Shown here one piece after another: positions 1 to 7,668 of a stretch of 64,000 nt of DNA. How positions within the stretch are numbered: position 1 is the first letter of the stretch; every line of letters starts with the position of its first letter. The position numbers were made by a program, and so were the translations under genes. The DNA comes from Fontivita pretiosa. GTDB taxonomy: Bacteria; Planctomycetota; Phycisphaerae; Tepidisphaerales; Tepidisphaeraceae. The notes below the pieces were generated by a model. The model was not told where the DNA came from, ran no database searches, and saw only the letters and a program-made list of their open reading frames with translations. Location: NCBI RefSeq assembly GCF_050410795.1, contig NZ_CP191258.1, forward strand, positions 5,394,001-5,458,000, in the 5' to 3' direction.

Positions 1-1583
1 TCCAGCCCGGCCTCCGGCGCATGCGACAGCTCGCGCAGCTCCGGGCCGTTGATCGTGATCGTGTCGAACGTCGTGTCGAGCTTGAGCTGTCCGGTGATCG
101 AGCCGACCAGCAGATCCTGATTGGACAGCTCTAGCGTCGGTGCATCGTCGGCGGGCTGGGCTTTCTCGCTCGACCTGGCGGCAAGCTGAAGGCGGCTGAC
201 GGTCGCCGCGGGAAACGACACGCTCTGAGCAGCGCTGGTCCCCACAAGCTGCATGTCGAATCGCTCGGCGGGCAGCAGGCCCGCGAAGTGGCTGCCGTCG
301 GTCAGCTCGATCTCGTGAACTCCATGCTGGTCTGACTGGAACGTCACCGCGGCGATCGATTCTGGCCTGAGCTTCAGCAGCCCGTAGCGGGTCATCACGT
401 CGATCGGCGCGGTGGGCATCGCGACCATCATCCGCTCGCCGCTGCGCAACATGATCATCGGGCGATCGAATTTCCATTCCTCCGGTTCGCCGGGGCGTTT
501 GCGATAGCCGAGTCGGGAAATCTGCGACAACGGCACCTGGGTCGTCTGTCCGCTGGAGAGCTGAAGCTGCACCGAATCCTTGCCCAGCGTCCCGCCGAAA
601 ACCTCGCCATCCACTGTCACCAGCAGTTGCCGCGGCTTGAACTGCCCGACATTGATCAGCCCGACGACGCGCTCAGCGGCCAGCTCGATCGGGCCGTAGA
701 ACGTCTCCAGCCTGTACGAAGGCTCGATGATCGTGCCCTTGAGCTGGTCCCCGCCGCGAAGCTCGATCACGTCGAACAGCTCCCCGCGGAGCACTTCGCG
801 CTCTCCCACGACCTGCGAGGCGACGATGTTGACGATAAGCTTGCGCAGTTCGACCGGCACGTCGGAAACGATCTGCGACTCGCGCAGCGTGAGGATGAAC
901 TGCGAGCCGGCATCCTGACTGGCGGCCGTGCCGTGAAGATGCAGCAACGCCACCTGCTTGCCCGCCGGGATGGTGAGCTGCACGGTGGCCTGCGTAACGT
1001 TGTTGTTCGGCTGGGCATTCAGCGCCGGCACGATCTTGGCACCCTTGCCGGCGAAGAGCTGAACGATGCTTCGTCCCACGGGAGTCTGGCCTACAAAACC
1101 GATCGCGCGATCCTTGCCGCGCGGATCGCTGATCAGTTGCGATGCGCTCAGCCCATAGTTGAAATTCGAATTGAGCTGAACGTTGGCCACGAGCTGCTGG
1201 CCGGCGGGATTGCGGAAGATGTCGATGTATCGCACATAACCCTCGGCGCGATTCACGCGAATGCGGCGGGTGATCATCAGCCCGCCGCAGTTCATCTCGT
1301 CGAAAACGACCTCGCCGGTCTTTTCATCGAGCCTGGCCTGGTTCTGGTTGGATTGCGGGGTTTGCCCGTTGACGATCAGGTTGGCGGCCTGTCCATAAAT
1401 CGGCTGAGGCCCCTGCTGCCGCAGCCACCCGCCGGGATAGATCATCCATTGATTGCCGGCGTTGTCCTGGACCTGATACGGCAGGTTAACCATGCCGCCG
1501 GGCAGAACAACTCTTGCTCCCGGACTGACGGTTGAAGCGACTGCCACGAGCAGCAGGCCGAGCACGGGAAATCTCAGTTGCAT
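1..1583 (-). CDS. Secreted protein of unknown function, 3' end outside window
   Basis: An open frame runs on the minus strand from an ATG at 1583 to the window edge (527 codons, no stop reached). The N-terminus is a signal peptide: a short basic start, then a Leu/Val/Ala stretch to about residue 20. The body is mostly beta-type sequence with several repeats of a unit in which a 'GD.L.G.I' turn is followed by '.T.FG.I.L....V..I' (for example around residues 280-320, and again near 420-450 and 500-520). Such units occur in large exported planctomycete proteins, from memory. No catalytic motif is visible. It is probably an exported or surface-associated structural protein. It lies upstream of nothing obvious in its own direction. 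The plus-strand frame over the same bases is a GC-rich shadow. Confidence 0.75.
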   Translation of the reverse strand, partial: MQLRFPVLGLLLVAVASTVSPGARVVLPGGMVNLPYQVQDNAGNQWMIYPGGWLRQQGPQPIYGQAANLIVNGQTPQSNQNQARLDEKTGEVVFDEMNCGGLMITRRIRVNRAEGYVRYIDIFRNPAGQQLVANVQLNSNFNYGLSASQLISDPRGKDRAIGFVGQTPVGRSIVQLFAGKGAKIVPALNAQPNNNVTQATVQLTIPAGKQVALLHLHGTAASQDAGSQFILTLRESQIVSDVPVELRKLIVNIVASQVVGEREVLRGELFDVIELRGGDQLKGTIIEPSYRLETFYGPIELAAERVVGLINVGQFKPRQLLVTVDGEVFGGTLGKDSVQLQLSSGQTTQVPLSQISRLGYRKRPGEPEEWKFDRPMIMLRSGERMMVAMPTAPIDVMTRYGLLKLRPESIAAVTFQSDQHGVHEIELTDGSHFAGLLPAERFDMQLVGTSAAQSVSFPAATVSRLQLAARSSEKAQPADDAPTLELSNQDLLVGSITGQLKLDTTFDTITINGPELRELSHAPEAGL

Positions 1584-1651
1584 TGAGCCTCCGATCAGAC
1601 CCCGGACATTGGACGCGCCGGCGGCGCGTTTGTTGCACAGCGGCGCGCATA

Positions 1652-2365
1652 TCAGGGGCGTTTGTTCAGCCAGATCACCTGCCCGCTGGTGTACCGCAGC
1701 GCGCCATCGGGCATCGCGCATTCGGCCACGACCCGCGCCACGTCCGCCGGCGAAAGGGTATTCTCCACCGGAAACTGCTCGGGGGAAAGGATGGAGCGGA
1801 ACATGGCGGTTTCCACGGCGCCGGGGGCGATGGTGTGAACGCGCACGCCGATGGCGGCTCCTTCCCGCGCCAGCGACAGGCCCAGGTTGTTCAGCCCCGC
1901 CTTGGCGGCCCCGTAGGCGACGAATCCGCCAAACGGATCGCGCGCCGCCATCGAGGAGATGTTGACGATCACGCCGCCCTGCTGCCGCCGAAACGTTGGC
2001 CAGCACGCCCGGCACAGGTAGAACACGCCTGAGAGATTGGTCTCGATGACGTCGCGCCAGAGCTGGGGAGTGGTCTGCTCCACATCGCGCAGCGGCGCGG
2101 TTCCGGCGCTGTTGACCAGCACATCGATCCGCCCGAAACGCTCCAGCGTTCGCGTCACGATGTTCTGCGCGTGCTCGGGGCAGGCGACATCGCCGCGGAC
2201 GATCAGCGTCCTGCCCGGCACGTTGATGAGCCGATCGGTCTCCTGCAGGGTCGCTTCGGTGCGACCCGCCAGCACGACGCGAAATCCGAGCCGCGCCAGT
2301 TCGCCGGCCGTGGCGCGCCCGATGCCTCCACCGGCCCCGGTGATGATCGCAGTTTGCTCACTCAT
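1652..2365 (-). CDS. Short-chain dehydrogenase/reductase (SDR family)
   Basis: The 237-residue protein is a classical SDR NAD(P)-dependent oxidoreductase. The Rossmann glycine motif TGAGGGIG is at residues 10-17, the NSAG motif near residue 86, the catalytic Ser in the NISSMAA stretch, and the catalytic YxxxK pair in AYGAAK. The arginine after the second strand (AGRTEA) suggests NADP(H) preference. It resembles 3-oxoacyl-ACP reductase FabG in length and motifs, but FabG-like SDRs act on many alcohols and ketones, so the substrate is not assigned. It starts at the ATG at 2365. The gene shares its strand with the partial secreted protein, 68 bp away, and is divergent from the ABC exporter module. 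Confidence 0.9.
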   Translation of the reverse strand: MSEQTAIITGAGGGIGRATAGELARLGFRVVLAGRTEATLQETDRLINVPGRTLIVRGDVACPEHAQNIVTRTLERFGRIDVLVNSAGTAPLRDVEQTTPQLWRDVIETNLSGVFYLCRACWPTFRRQQGGVIVNISSMAARDPFGGFVAYGAAKAGLNNLGLSLAREGAAIGVRVHTIAPGAVETAMFRSILSPEQFPVENTLSPADVARVVAECAMPDGALRYTSGQVIWLNKRP

Positions 2366-2472
2366 TCCGCTGGATCCATGCCACCAGCCCCCATCGTACC
2401 CCTGCTGCCACGTCAGGCAATGCGAACGGATGCGGGTTCTGGCCGGTTTGGCGCTTCGCCAGAAAAATCAGC

Positions 2473-2502
2473 TTGCCTTTTGGTCCCACCGGAGTCTATA
2501 TT
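2473..2502 (+). promoter_or_regulatory. Sigma-70-type promoter upstream of ABC exporter module
   Basis: A -35-like TTGCCT (2473-2478), an 18-bp spacer and a -10-like TATATT (2497-2502, 5 of 6 consensus bases) precede the leader ORF. The local sequence is AT-rich against a GC-rich background. Transcription would begin near 2509, about 28 nt before the leader start codon. Confidence 0.55.
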
Positions 2503-2536
2503 TCCTGCCTGCGCTACATTTGAGGAGGTCGTTGCG

Positions 2537-2587
2537 ATGCGCACGAATCCGACCAATATCCTCTCGGTCAACCAGTTCCACGGTTGA
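2537..2587 (+). CDS. Candidate 16-residue leader peptide
   Basis: A 17-codon ORF encodes MRTNPTNILSVNQFHG and ends in TGA. It is preceded by a strong Shine-Dalgarno, GAGGAGG, ending 8 nt before the ATG, and lies just downstream of a good promoter. Two hairpins follow, the second terminator-like, then the exporter genes. Three of 16 codons are Asn, with no run of a single amino acid, so it does not look like an amino-acid biosynthesis leader. The arrangement resembles the bmrB leader ahead of the Bacillus bmrCD exporter. Function is an inference from layout only; chance occurrence of so short an ORF cannot be excluded. Confidence 0.45.
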   Translation: MRTNPTNILSVNQFHG

Positions 2588-2601
2588 GCGGACGACTGCT
2601 T

Positions 2602-2632
2602 CCGGGCCGAAGGCGACGCCTTCAGGGCCCGG
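2602..2632 (+). promoter_or_regulatory. Leader hairpin (segments 1 and 2)
   Basis: CCGGGCC (2602-2608) pairs with GGCCCGG (2626-2632), and GAAGGC pairs with GCCTTC around a GAC loop, giving about 13 bp with a two-base bulge. It begins 14 nt after the leader stop codon. Its first arm contains CGGGCCG (2603-2609), which could instead pair exactly with CGGCCCG (2644-2650), the first arm of the next hairpin. Confidence 0.55.
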
Positions 2633-2643
2633 TCACCAGCCGA

Positions 2644-2678
2644 CGGCCCGCATCAACCGGCAGGCGGGCCGCTGTTTT
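2644..2678 (+). terminator. Terminator-like hairpin in exporter leader
   Basis: CGGCCCGC (2644-2651) pairs with GCGGGCCG (2664-2671) around a 12-nt loop, followed by CTGTTTT. The 8-bp GC stem with a short U tract is a plausible intrinsic terminator. It lies about 100 bp before the exporter start, in the transcribed leader rather than after a gene, which is the expected place for an attenuator. Confidence 0.45.
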
Positions 2679-2780
2679 ATCCATCCCATCGATTGATGGC
2701 TCTCAAGCCCGCGGCGTTGTGCCAGACGAAACGTTGCGCGTGCGCGGACAGGATCTGTGGCACATTGATTTGAGGTCCAC

Positions 2781-4718
2781 ATGACGGACGCGACCCGGAA
2801 GGACAAGGACGCCAAATCGTCGGGAAAAGCCATGACGCGGAACACCCGCGCCCTGTGGCAACTGAGCCGCGGACAACGCGGCAGGTTCCTGGCGGCACTG
2901 GTGGCGCTGGCGGCGGGGACGCTGCTGATGTACGCCGCCCCGCAGATCGTCCGCATCGCCATCGACGGGATCCTGGACAACAAGGCGCACGAGCTGCCCG
3001 GCTGGGCCGCTCGACTGCTGGTCGTGATCGACGCCGCCGCCCATCCCCACCGCGCGCTGCTGCTCGCGGGCGCCGCAATCGTCCTGGTCACCACGATCGG
3101 GGGGGTGTTCATGTACCTCAAAGGTCGCTGGGCCGCCGTCGCCAGCGAGACCATCATTCGATCCCTGCGCACGCGGTTGTATGACCATCTCCAGCATCTT
3201 CCGGCCAGCTATCACGACAAGGCCCCCACCGGCGATCAGGTGCAGCGCTGCACCAGCGACGTGGACACGGTCCGCATGCTGTTTGCCAACCAGGCGGTCG
3301 AAATCGCGCGGGCGGTGATGCTGCTGTTCATCGGGTTGCCGCTGATGTTCTGGATGGACCGTGTGCTGGCGTTGTACGCGATCGCGCTGCTGCCGGTGAT
3401 CGTGCTGTTCTCGATCGTGTTTTTCGGGCGCGTGCGCGGATCGTTCAAGAAGATGGACGACGCCGAGGGCGCGATGACCGCCACGCTTCAGGAAAACCTC
3501 ACCGGCATCCGCGTCGTGCGGGCGTTCGCGCGGCAGGAATACGAGTCGCAGCGGTTCGGCGAACGCAACCGCATCCATCGCGATCTGAACATGAAGCTCT
3601 TCCGAATCATGGCGCTGTACTGGGCTTCATCCGACTTCATGGCGTTCGCGCAGGGCGCGACCGTGCTGTTCGGCGGGGCGTGGCGCGTCTATCGCGGCGA
3701 AATCAGCGTCGGGACGCTGGTGGCGTTCCTGTCCTACATGCACCTGTACCTCTGGCCGGTCCGGCAGATGGGACGCGTGCTGACCGAATTGGGCAAGGCG
3801 ACAGTGTCCATGGGACGAATCCAGGAAATCCTTGATGCGCCGCGCGAGACCGACGCCGCTTCTGACGGGCGGATGACGCCTCCCCATCGCATCAGCGGCG
3901 AAATCCGCATCGAAAATGTAAGTCTGTGGCACGCAGAGCATCGCGTGCTCGACGATATCACGCTGCATGTGCCCGCCGGTCGCACGCTGGCCATCGTCGG
4001 TCCTTCCGGTTCGGGCAAAAGCACGCTGATGCAGCTTCTGCTGCGGCTGATCGACTACGAGCACGGACGGATCATGCTGGACGGGATGGAGATTCGCGAG
4101 CTGCCGCGAACGTATGTCCGCGGGCAGTTCGGCGTGGTCATGCAGGAGCCATTTTTGTATTCCAAGACCCTCAGGGACAACATCCGCCTCGGGCGACACG
4201 GCGCGCCCGATCCCGAGATTGTCGAGAGCGCGCGGATCGCGTGCATGCATGATTCGATCGAGCAGTTCGAGAACAAGTACGACACGCTGGTGGGCGAGCG
4301 CGGGGTGACGCTTTCGGGCGGGCAGAGGCAGCGAGTCGCGATCGCCCGCGCGATTCTCAAGGACGCGCCCGTGCTCATCCTGGACGATGCGCTCAGTGCC
4401 GTCGATACACACACGGAGACGATGATTCTGGGCGCCCTGAAGCGCCGCGCCGGACGGCACACCACGATCGTCATCGCTCATCGCCTCTCCACCCTGATGC
4501 ACGCCGATCAGATCGCCGTGCTGGAGCATGGAAAGCTTACGCAACTCGGCACACACGCCGAGCTGATCGAGCAGGACGGCCTGTATCGCCGGCTGTGGCA
4601 GATTCAGACGGCGCTGGAGGAGGATCTGTCACGGGAATTGGCGGACCAATTGCCACGGGGCGAGCGAGTCGCGGCATTGACCCCCCTCTCCCGGTACCCC
4701 GGGACAGGGCAGGGGTGA
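2781..4718 (+). CDS. ABC exporter half-transporter, degenerate-site subunit
   Basis: This 645-residue protein has an N-terminal transmembrane domain (about residues 30-330) and a C-terminal ATPase domain. Visible motifs are Walker A GPSGSGKST (407-415), Q-loop Gln 455, signature LSGGQ (511-515), Walker B LILDD ending at residue 536, and the switch His 567. The residue after the Walker B Asp is Asp 536 instead of the catalytic Glu. The following gene encodes a second half-transporter with the complementary pattern, so the two probably form a heterodimeric exporter of the MdlAB/BmrCD/TM287-288 type. GAGG lies 7 nt before the ATG. The last residues and the stop codon fall in a short palindromic repeat. 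The substrate (drug, lipid or peptide) cannot be read from sequence. Confidence 0.9.
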   Translation: MTDATRKDKDAKSSGKAMTRNTRALWQLSRGQRGRFLAALVALAAGTLLMYAAPQIVRIAIDGILDNKAHELPGWAARLLVVIDAAAHPHRALLLAGAAIVLVTTIGGVFMYLKGRWAAVASETIIRSLRTRLYDHLQHLPASYHDKAPTGDQVQRCTSDVDTVRMLFANQAVEIARAVMLLFIGLPLMFWMDRVLALYAIALLPVIVLFSIVFFGRVRGSFKKMDDAEGAMTATLQENLTGIRVVRAFARQEYESQRFGERNRIHRDLNMKLFRIMALYWASSDFMAFAQGATVLFGGAWRVYRGEISVGTLVAFLSYMHLYLWPVRQMGRVLTELGKATVSMGRIQEILDAPRETDAASDGRMTPPHRISGEIRIENVSLWHAEHRVLDDITLHVPAGRTLAIVGPSGSGKSTLMQLLLRLIDYEHGRIMLDGMEIRELPRTYVRGQFGVVMQEPFLYSKTLRDNIRLGRHGAPDPEIVESARIACMHDSIEQFENKYDTLVGERGVTLSGGQRQRVAIARAILKDAPVLILDDALSAVDTHTETMILGALKRRAGRHTTIVIAHRLSTLMHADQIAVLEHGKLTQLGTHAELIEQDGLYRRLWQIQTALEEDLSRELADQLPRGERVAALTPLSRYPGTGQG

Positions 4719-4723
4719 GGGTT
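4680..4723. repeat. Short palindromic repeat at gene 3' end
   Basis: CCTCTCCCGG (4685-4694) and CCGGGACAGG (4699-4708) form a hairpin with one mismatch, embedded in a C-run/G-run context ending in GGGGTGAGGG. The element encodes the C-terminal PLSRYPGTGQG of the first exporter subunit and supplies its TGA stop. It resembles REP-like dispersed elements. Confidence 0.6.
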
Positions 4724-4755
4724 CTGTTTCGACGGCACACAAGAGCAATCAAGTC

Positions 4756-6648
4756 ATGGCTCAGGACCACGCTCTCGAGGACGACGTCTTCACCGGCAGG
4801 ATCGACCTGGCCCTGTGGCGCAAGGTGCTGATGTTCGCCCGGCCATACAGGAAGCACCTGACCGTCCTGGCGATGCTGGGCGCGCTGGTTGGCGTGTTTG
4901 ATATTTCCTACCCCTTGATCACCGGCGGGGTCATCGACTCGCTGCGCGCTCACGAAAAGACCGGCGCCCCGGCACACATCGGCTGGTACCTGGCGCTGAA
5001 CACCGCGATGATGTTCTGCTTCGTCGCGTGCATCTACACGTTCATCGTCGTCGCGGGCAGGATCACCACCGGCGTGAGCCACGACATTCGTCGCGACGCC
5101 TTTGCCAGGCTCCAGGAGCTGCCCTTCTCGTTCTACGACCGCAAGGCGGTCGGATGGCTGATGGCGCGGCTGACCAGCGACTGCGGCAGCCTCAGCAGAA
5201 TCATGGGCTGGGCGCTGCTGGACATCTGCTGGGGCGTGATCGTGCTGATCCTCGTGAGCGGGGCGATGTTCTGGCTCAACTGGCGAGTCGCCCTGGTCGT
5301 GCTGCTGATCGTGCCGCCGCTGGCGTTCGTATCGCGATACTTCCAGCTTCGACTGCTGCTGACCAGCCGGGCGCTGCGCAAGGCCAACTCGCAGACCACG
5401 GCGGCATTCAATGAAGGCATCCTGGGCGTGCGAACGACCAAGTCAATGGTGCGTGAGCAGCGCAATCTCGAGGAATTCAGCGTCCTGGCAGATTCCATGT
5501 ACGCGCACGCCGTCAGCAATCAGCTCTACTCGGCGGTGTTTGTTCCGATGGTGCTTTCGATCTGCTCGATCGGGATCGGCCTGGCACTGTGGCGCGGCGG
5601 CGTGGAGGTGACCTGGGGCGGACTGACGGTCGGGCAGCTTGTGGCGTTCCTCCAATATGCGGCATTCCTCCAGCATCCGGCGCAGGAGCTGGCCAACACG
5701 ATCACGATGATCCAGGGCGCGCAGGCATCGGCAGAGCGCGTGCAGGGGCTGCTCGATGCCGATCCCGAGATCGTCGATTCGCCGGAGGTGCAGCAGCGAC
5801 TTCGACAGTTCTCATCCCCGGGGCCCGTTGCTGGCAAGGTTGCTCGCCACCTGCACGAAGGGATCGCGCCGGATGGTTATTCGGCGGCAATCGAGTCGAT
5901 CGAATTCCGGGAGGTGAGCTTCTGGTACAAGCCCGGGCAGACCGTGCTGCGCAACTTCAACCTCGCCGTCCGGGCCGGCGAGACAATCGCCCTGGTCGGC
6001 CCCACGGGCGGCGGGAAGACCACGATCGTGGGTCTGGCCTGCCGATTCTACGAACCGACCAGCGGCCAGATACTCATCAACGGCCTGGATTACCGCAGAC
6101 GCAGCCTCAAGTGGCTTCAGTCCAACCTCGGCATGGTGCTCCAGCAGCCGCACCTGTTCAGCGGGACGGTGCGACAGAACATCCGCTATGGCCGGCTGGA
6201 TGCCACCGACGAGCAGGTCGAGCAGGCCGCGCGCCAGACTTGCGCTCACGAGTTCATCATGGAGATGGAAAACGGCTACGACACACAGGTGGGCGAGGGC
6301 GGCAACAAGCTCTCAACGGGGCAGAAGCAGCTCATCGCCCTGGCGCGCGCGATCATCGCCGATCCGCAGATCTTCGTCATGGATGAGGCCACCAGCAGCG
6401 TGGACACGCACACGGAGCGCGCGATCCAAAGCGCTGTAGAGCGCGTGCTGCAAGACCGGATCAGCTTCGTGATCGCGCACCGGCTCTCGACGATCCGCTC
6501 GGCCGACCGGATCCTGCTCATCGACGCCGGTCAGATCGTTGAGCAGGGCACGCATCACGACCTGCTGGCGCGGCGTGGGCGGTATTACGAGCTGTATACC
6601 AACCAGTTCACGCACGAGCGCGAGGAGCAGATGTTGCACTACACCTGA
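4756..6648 (+). CDS. ABC exporter half-transporter, catalytic-site subunit
   Basis: This 630-residue partner of the preceding gene has about six transmembrane helices (residues 25-320) and an ATPase domain with Walker A GPTGGGKTT (415-423), a variant signature LSTGQ (519-523), Walker B FVMDE with catalytic Glu 544, and switch His 575. In heterodimeric exporters, one ATP site is formed by Walker motifs of one subunit and the signature of the other. Here the intact site would use this subunit's Glu with the partner's LSGGQ, and the degenerate site would use the partner's Asp with this LSTGQ. It lies 37 bp after the first gene. Its stop codon lies inside the first copy of a 32-bp tandem repeat. 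Confidence 0.9.
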   Translation: MAQDHALEDDVFTGRIDLALWRKVLMFARPYRKHLTVLAMLGALVGVFDISYPLITGGVIDSLRAHEKTGAPAHIGWYLALNTAMMFCFVACIYTFIVVAGRITTGVSHDIRRDAFARLQELPFSFYDRKAVGWLMARLTSDCGSLSRIMGWALLDICWGVIVLILVSGAMFWLNWRVALVVLLIVPPLAFVSRYFQLRLLLTSRALRKANSQTTAAFNEGILGVRTTKSMVREQRNLEEFSVLADSMYAHAVSNQLYSAVFVPMVLSICSIGIGLALWRGGVEVTWGGLTVGQLVAFLQYAAFLQHPAQELANTITMIQGAQASAERVQGLLDADPEIVDSPEVQQRLRQFSSPGPVAGKVARHLHEGIAPDGYSAAIESIEFREVSFWYKPGQTVLRNFNLAVRAGETIALVGPTGGGKTTIVGLACRFYEPTSGQILINGLDYRRRSLKWLQSNLGMVLQQPHLFSGTVRQNIRYGRLDATDEQVEQAARQTCAHEFIMEMENGYDTQVGEGGNKLSTGQKQLIALARAIIADPQIFVMDEATSSVDTHTERAIQSAVERVLQDRISFVIAHRLSTIRSADRILLIDAGQIVEQGTHHDLLARRGRYYELYTNQFTHEREEQMLHYT

Positions 6649-6735
6649 AAAAGGGGTCGGGAGTCTTTGTTTGCACCTGAAAAAGGGGTCGGGAGTCTTT
6701 GTTTGGCTGTGGAAAAGACTCCCGACCCCTTTTCT
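6642..6735. repeat. 32-bp tandem repeat plus inverted copy, terminator-like
   Basis: Two perfect copies of a 32-bp unit (6642-6673 and 6674-6705), each containing GGGGTCGGGAGTCTTT, are followed by an inverted copy, AAAAGACTCCCGACCCCTTTT (about 6713-6733). The second copy and the inverted copy can form a stem of about 20 bp ending in T-rich sequence, which may terminate the exporter transcript. The first copy contains the stop codon of the second exporter gene. Confidence 0.75.
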
Positions 6736-6854
6736 GCGAGAAGCCAGGACAGAACAACGCCGCCGAGGCAGTCTGTTTGCCCAAAACAGGGCAGACGCGC
6801 CTTGCGCTGCGCGGGCGCCTACAGTTGGGCCGGGCTCTAACCGGAGAAACCTGC

Positions 6855-7589
6855 ATGGGCAAAAGCATCGAGGCCGTCGCGGATGGGATCTATCGCATTG
6901 GCGAGTTCTGGCCGCAGTACGGGATCACGGTCAACCAGTTCCTGATCGTGGACGAACGACCGGCGCTTATCCACACCGGCACGCATCCGATGTATGAGGG
7001 GATTCGCAAGGCGGTAGCGCAGATCATCGATCCGGCCAAACTCGCTTACGTGATCGTGCCGCATTTCGAGGCCGACGAGTGCGGCGGCATGGGGCGATTC
7101 GTGCGCGAAGCGCCGCAGGCTACGCTGGTGTGCAGCGAAGTCGGCGCGGGCATCAACCTCAGCGGATGGGACTACTCCGGGCCGGTGCAGGGCGCGCGCG
7201 ATGGCACGGCGATCGAGTTGGGCAGGCATCGGTTGCGATTCCTGGAAACCCCGCACGTGCATCACTGGGATTCCATGATGGTCTTCGAGGAGACGACCGC
7301 CAGCCTGTTCCCGGCCGACCTGTTCATCCAGCCGGGAGATCAGCCGCATCTGGTCCGTGAGGACCTTGGCCGCGAGATGTGCGCGCTGTATCGCGAGGTG
7401 GGCATTTTCGCCGCGGAGAAACCGGTGCTTCAGTGCGTGGATCGGCTGGAGCGGCTCAAGCCAAAGCGGGTGCATCCGATGCACGGCGGGAGTCTGGACG
7501 ATCAGACGCTGTCGCGATTCATCCGGGCGCTGCGCACCAACCCCTTCGCATACGAGGGCAAGGTCTTCGGCAGAAACCTGCCGACGTGA
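6855..7589 (+). CDS. MBL-fold protein resembling the diiron domain of flavodiiron proteins
   Basis: The 244-residue protein has the metallo-beta-lactamase layout of flavodiiron proteins: HFEADE with an H-x-E-x-D pattern near residue 80, TPHVHHWDS with a metal-binding His near 137, an Asp in PADLF, and a final His in MHGGSLD. In flavodiiron enzymes this domain reduces O2 or NO at a diiron site and is followed by a flavodoxin domain. That domain is absent here, so an electron-donor partner would be needed, or the activity differs. The start is set at the ATG at 6855, with GGAG upstream; a longer frame would run into the repeat. It is convergent with the oligopeptide transporter operon. Confidence 0.8.
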   Translation: MGKSIEAVADGIYRIGEFWPQYGITVNQFLIVDERPALIHTGTHPMYEGIRKAVAQIIDPAKLAYVIVPHFEADECGGMGRFVREAPQATLVCSEVGAGINLSGWDYSGPVQGARDGTAIELGRHRLRFLETPHVHHWDSMMVFEETTASLFPADLFIQPGDQPHLVREDLGREMCALYREVGIFAAEKPVLQCVDRLERLKPKRVHPMHGGSLDDQTLSRFIRALRTNPFAYEGKVFGRNLPT

Positions 7590-7668
7590 ATTCCCTTCAA
7601 GGGACAAAACGAGGCACGCGAGGGATCGATTGCAACAGTTGCGGGGTCGCGGTGGCGTGCCCGTGGTC

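Noticed and set aside
627..1535. Plus-strand 302-codon frame
   Set aside because: Antisense to the partial secreted protein, which has a signal peptide and repeated beta units on the minus strand.
2755..2781. Sigma-54-like promoter (TGGCAC...TTG) before the exporter
   Set aside because: The GG-to-GC spacing is wrong (TTTG where TTGC is required), and the same holds for the murG copy.
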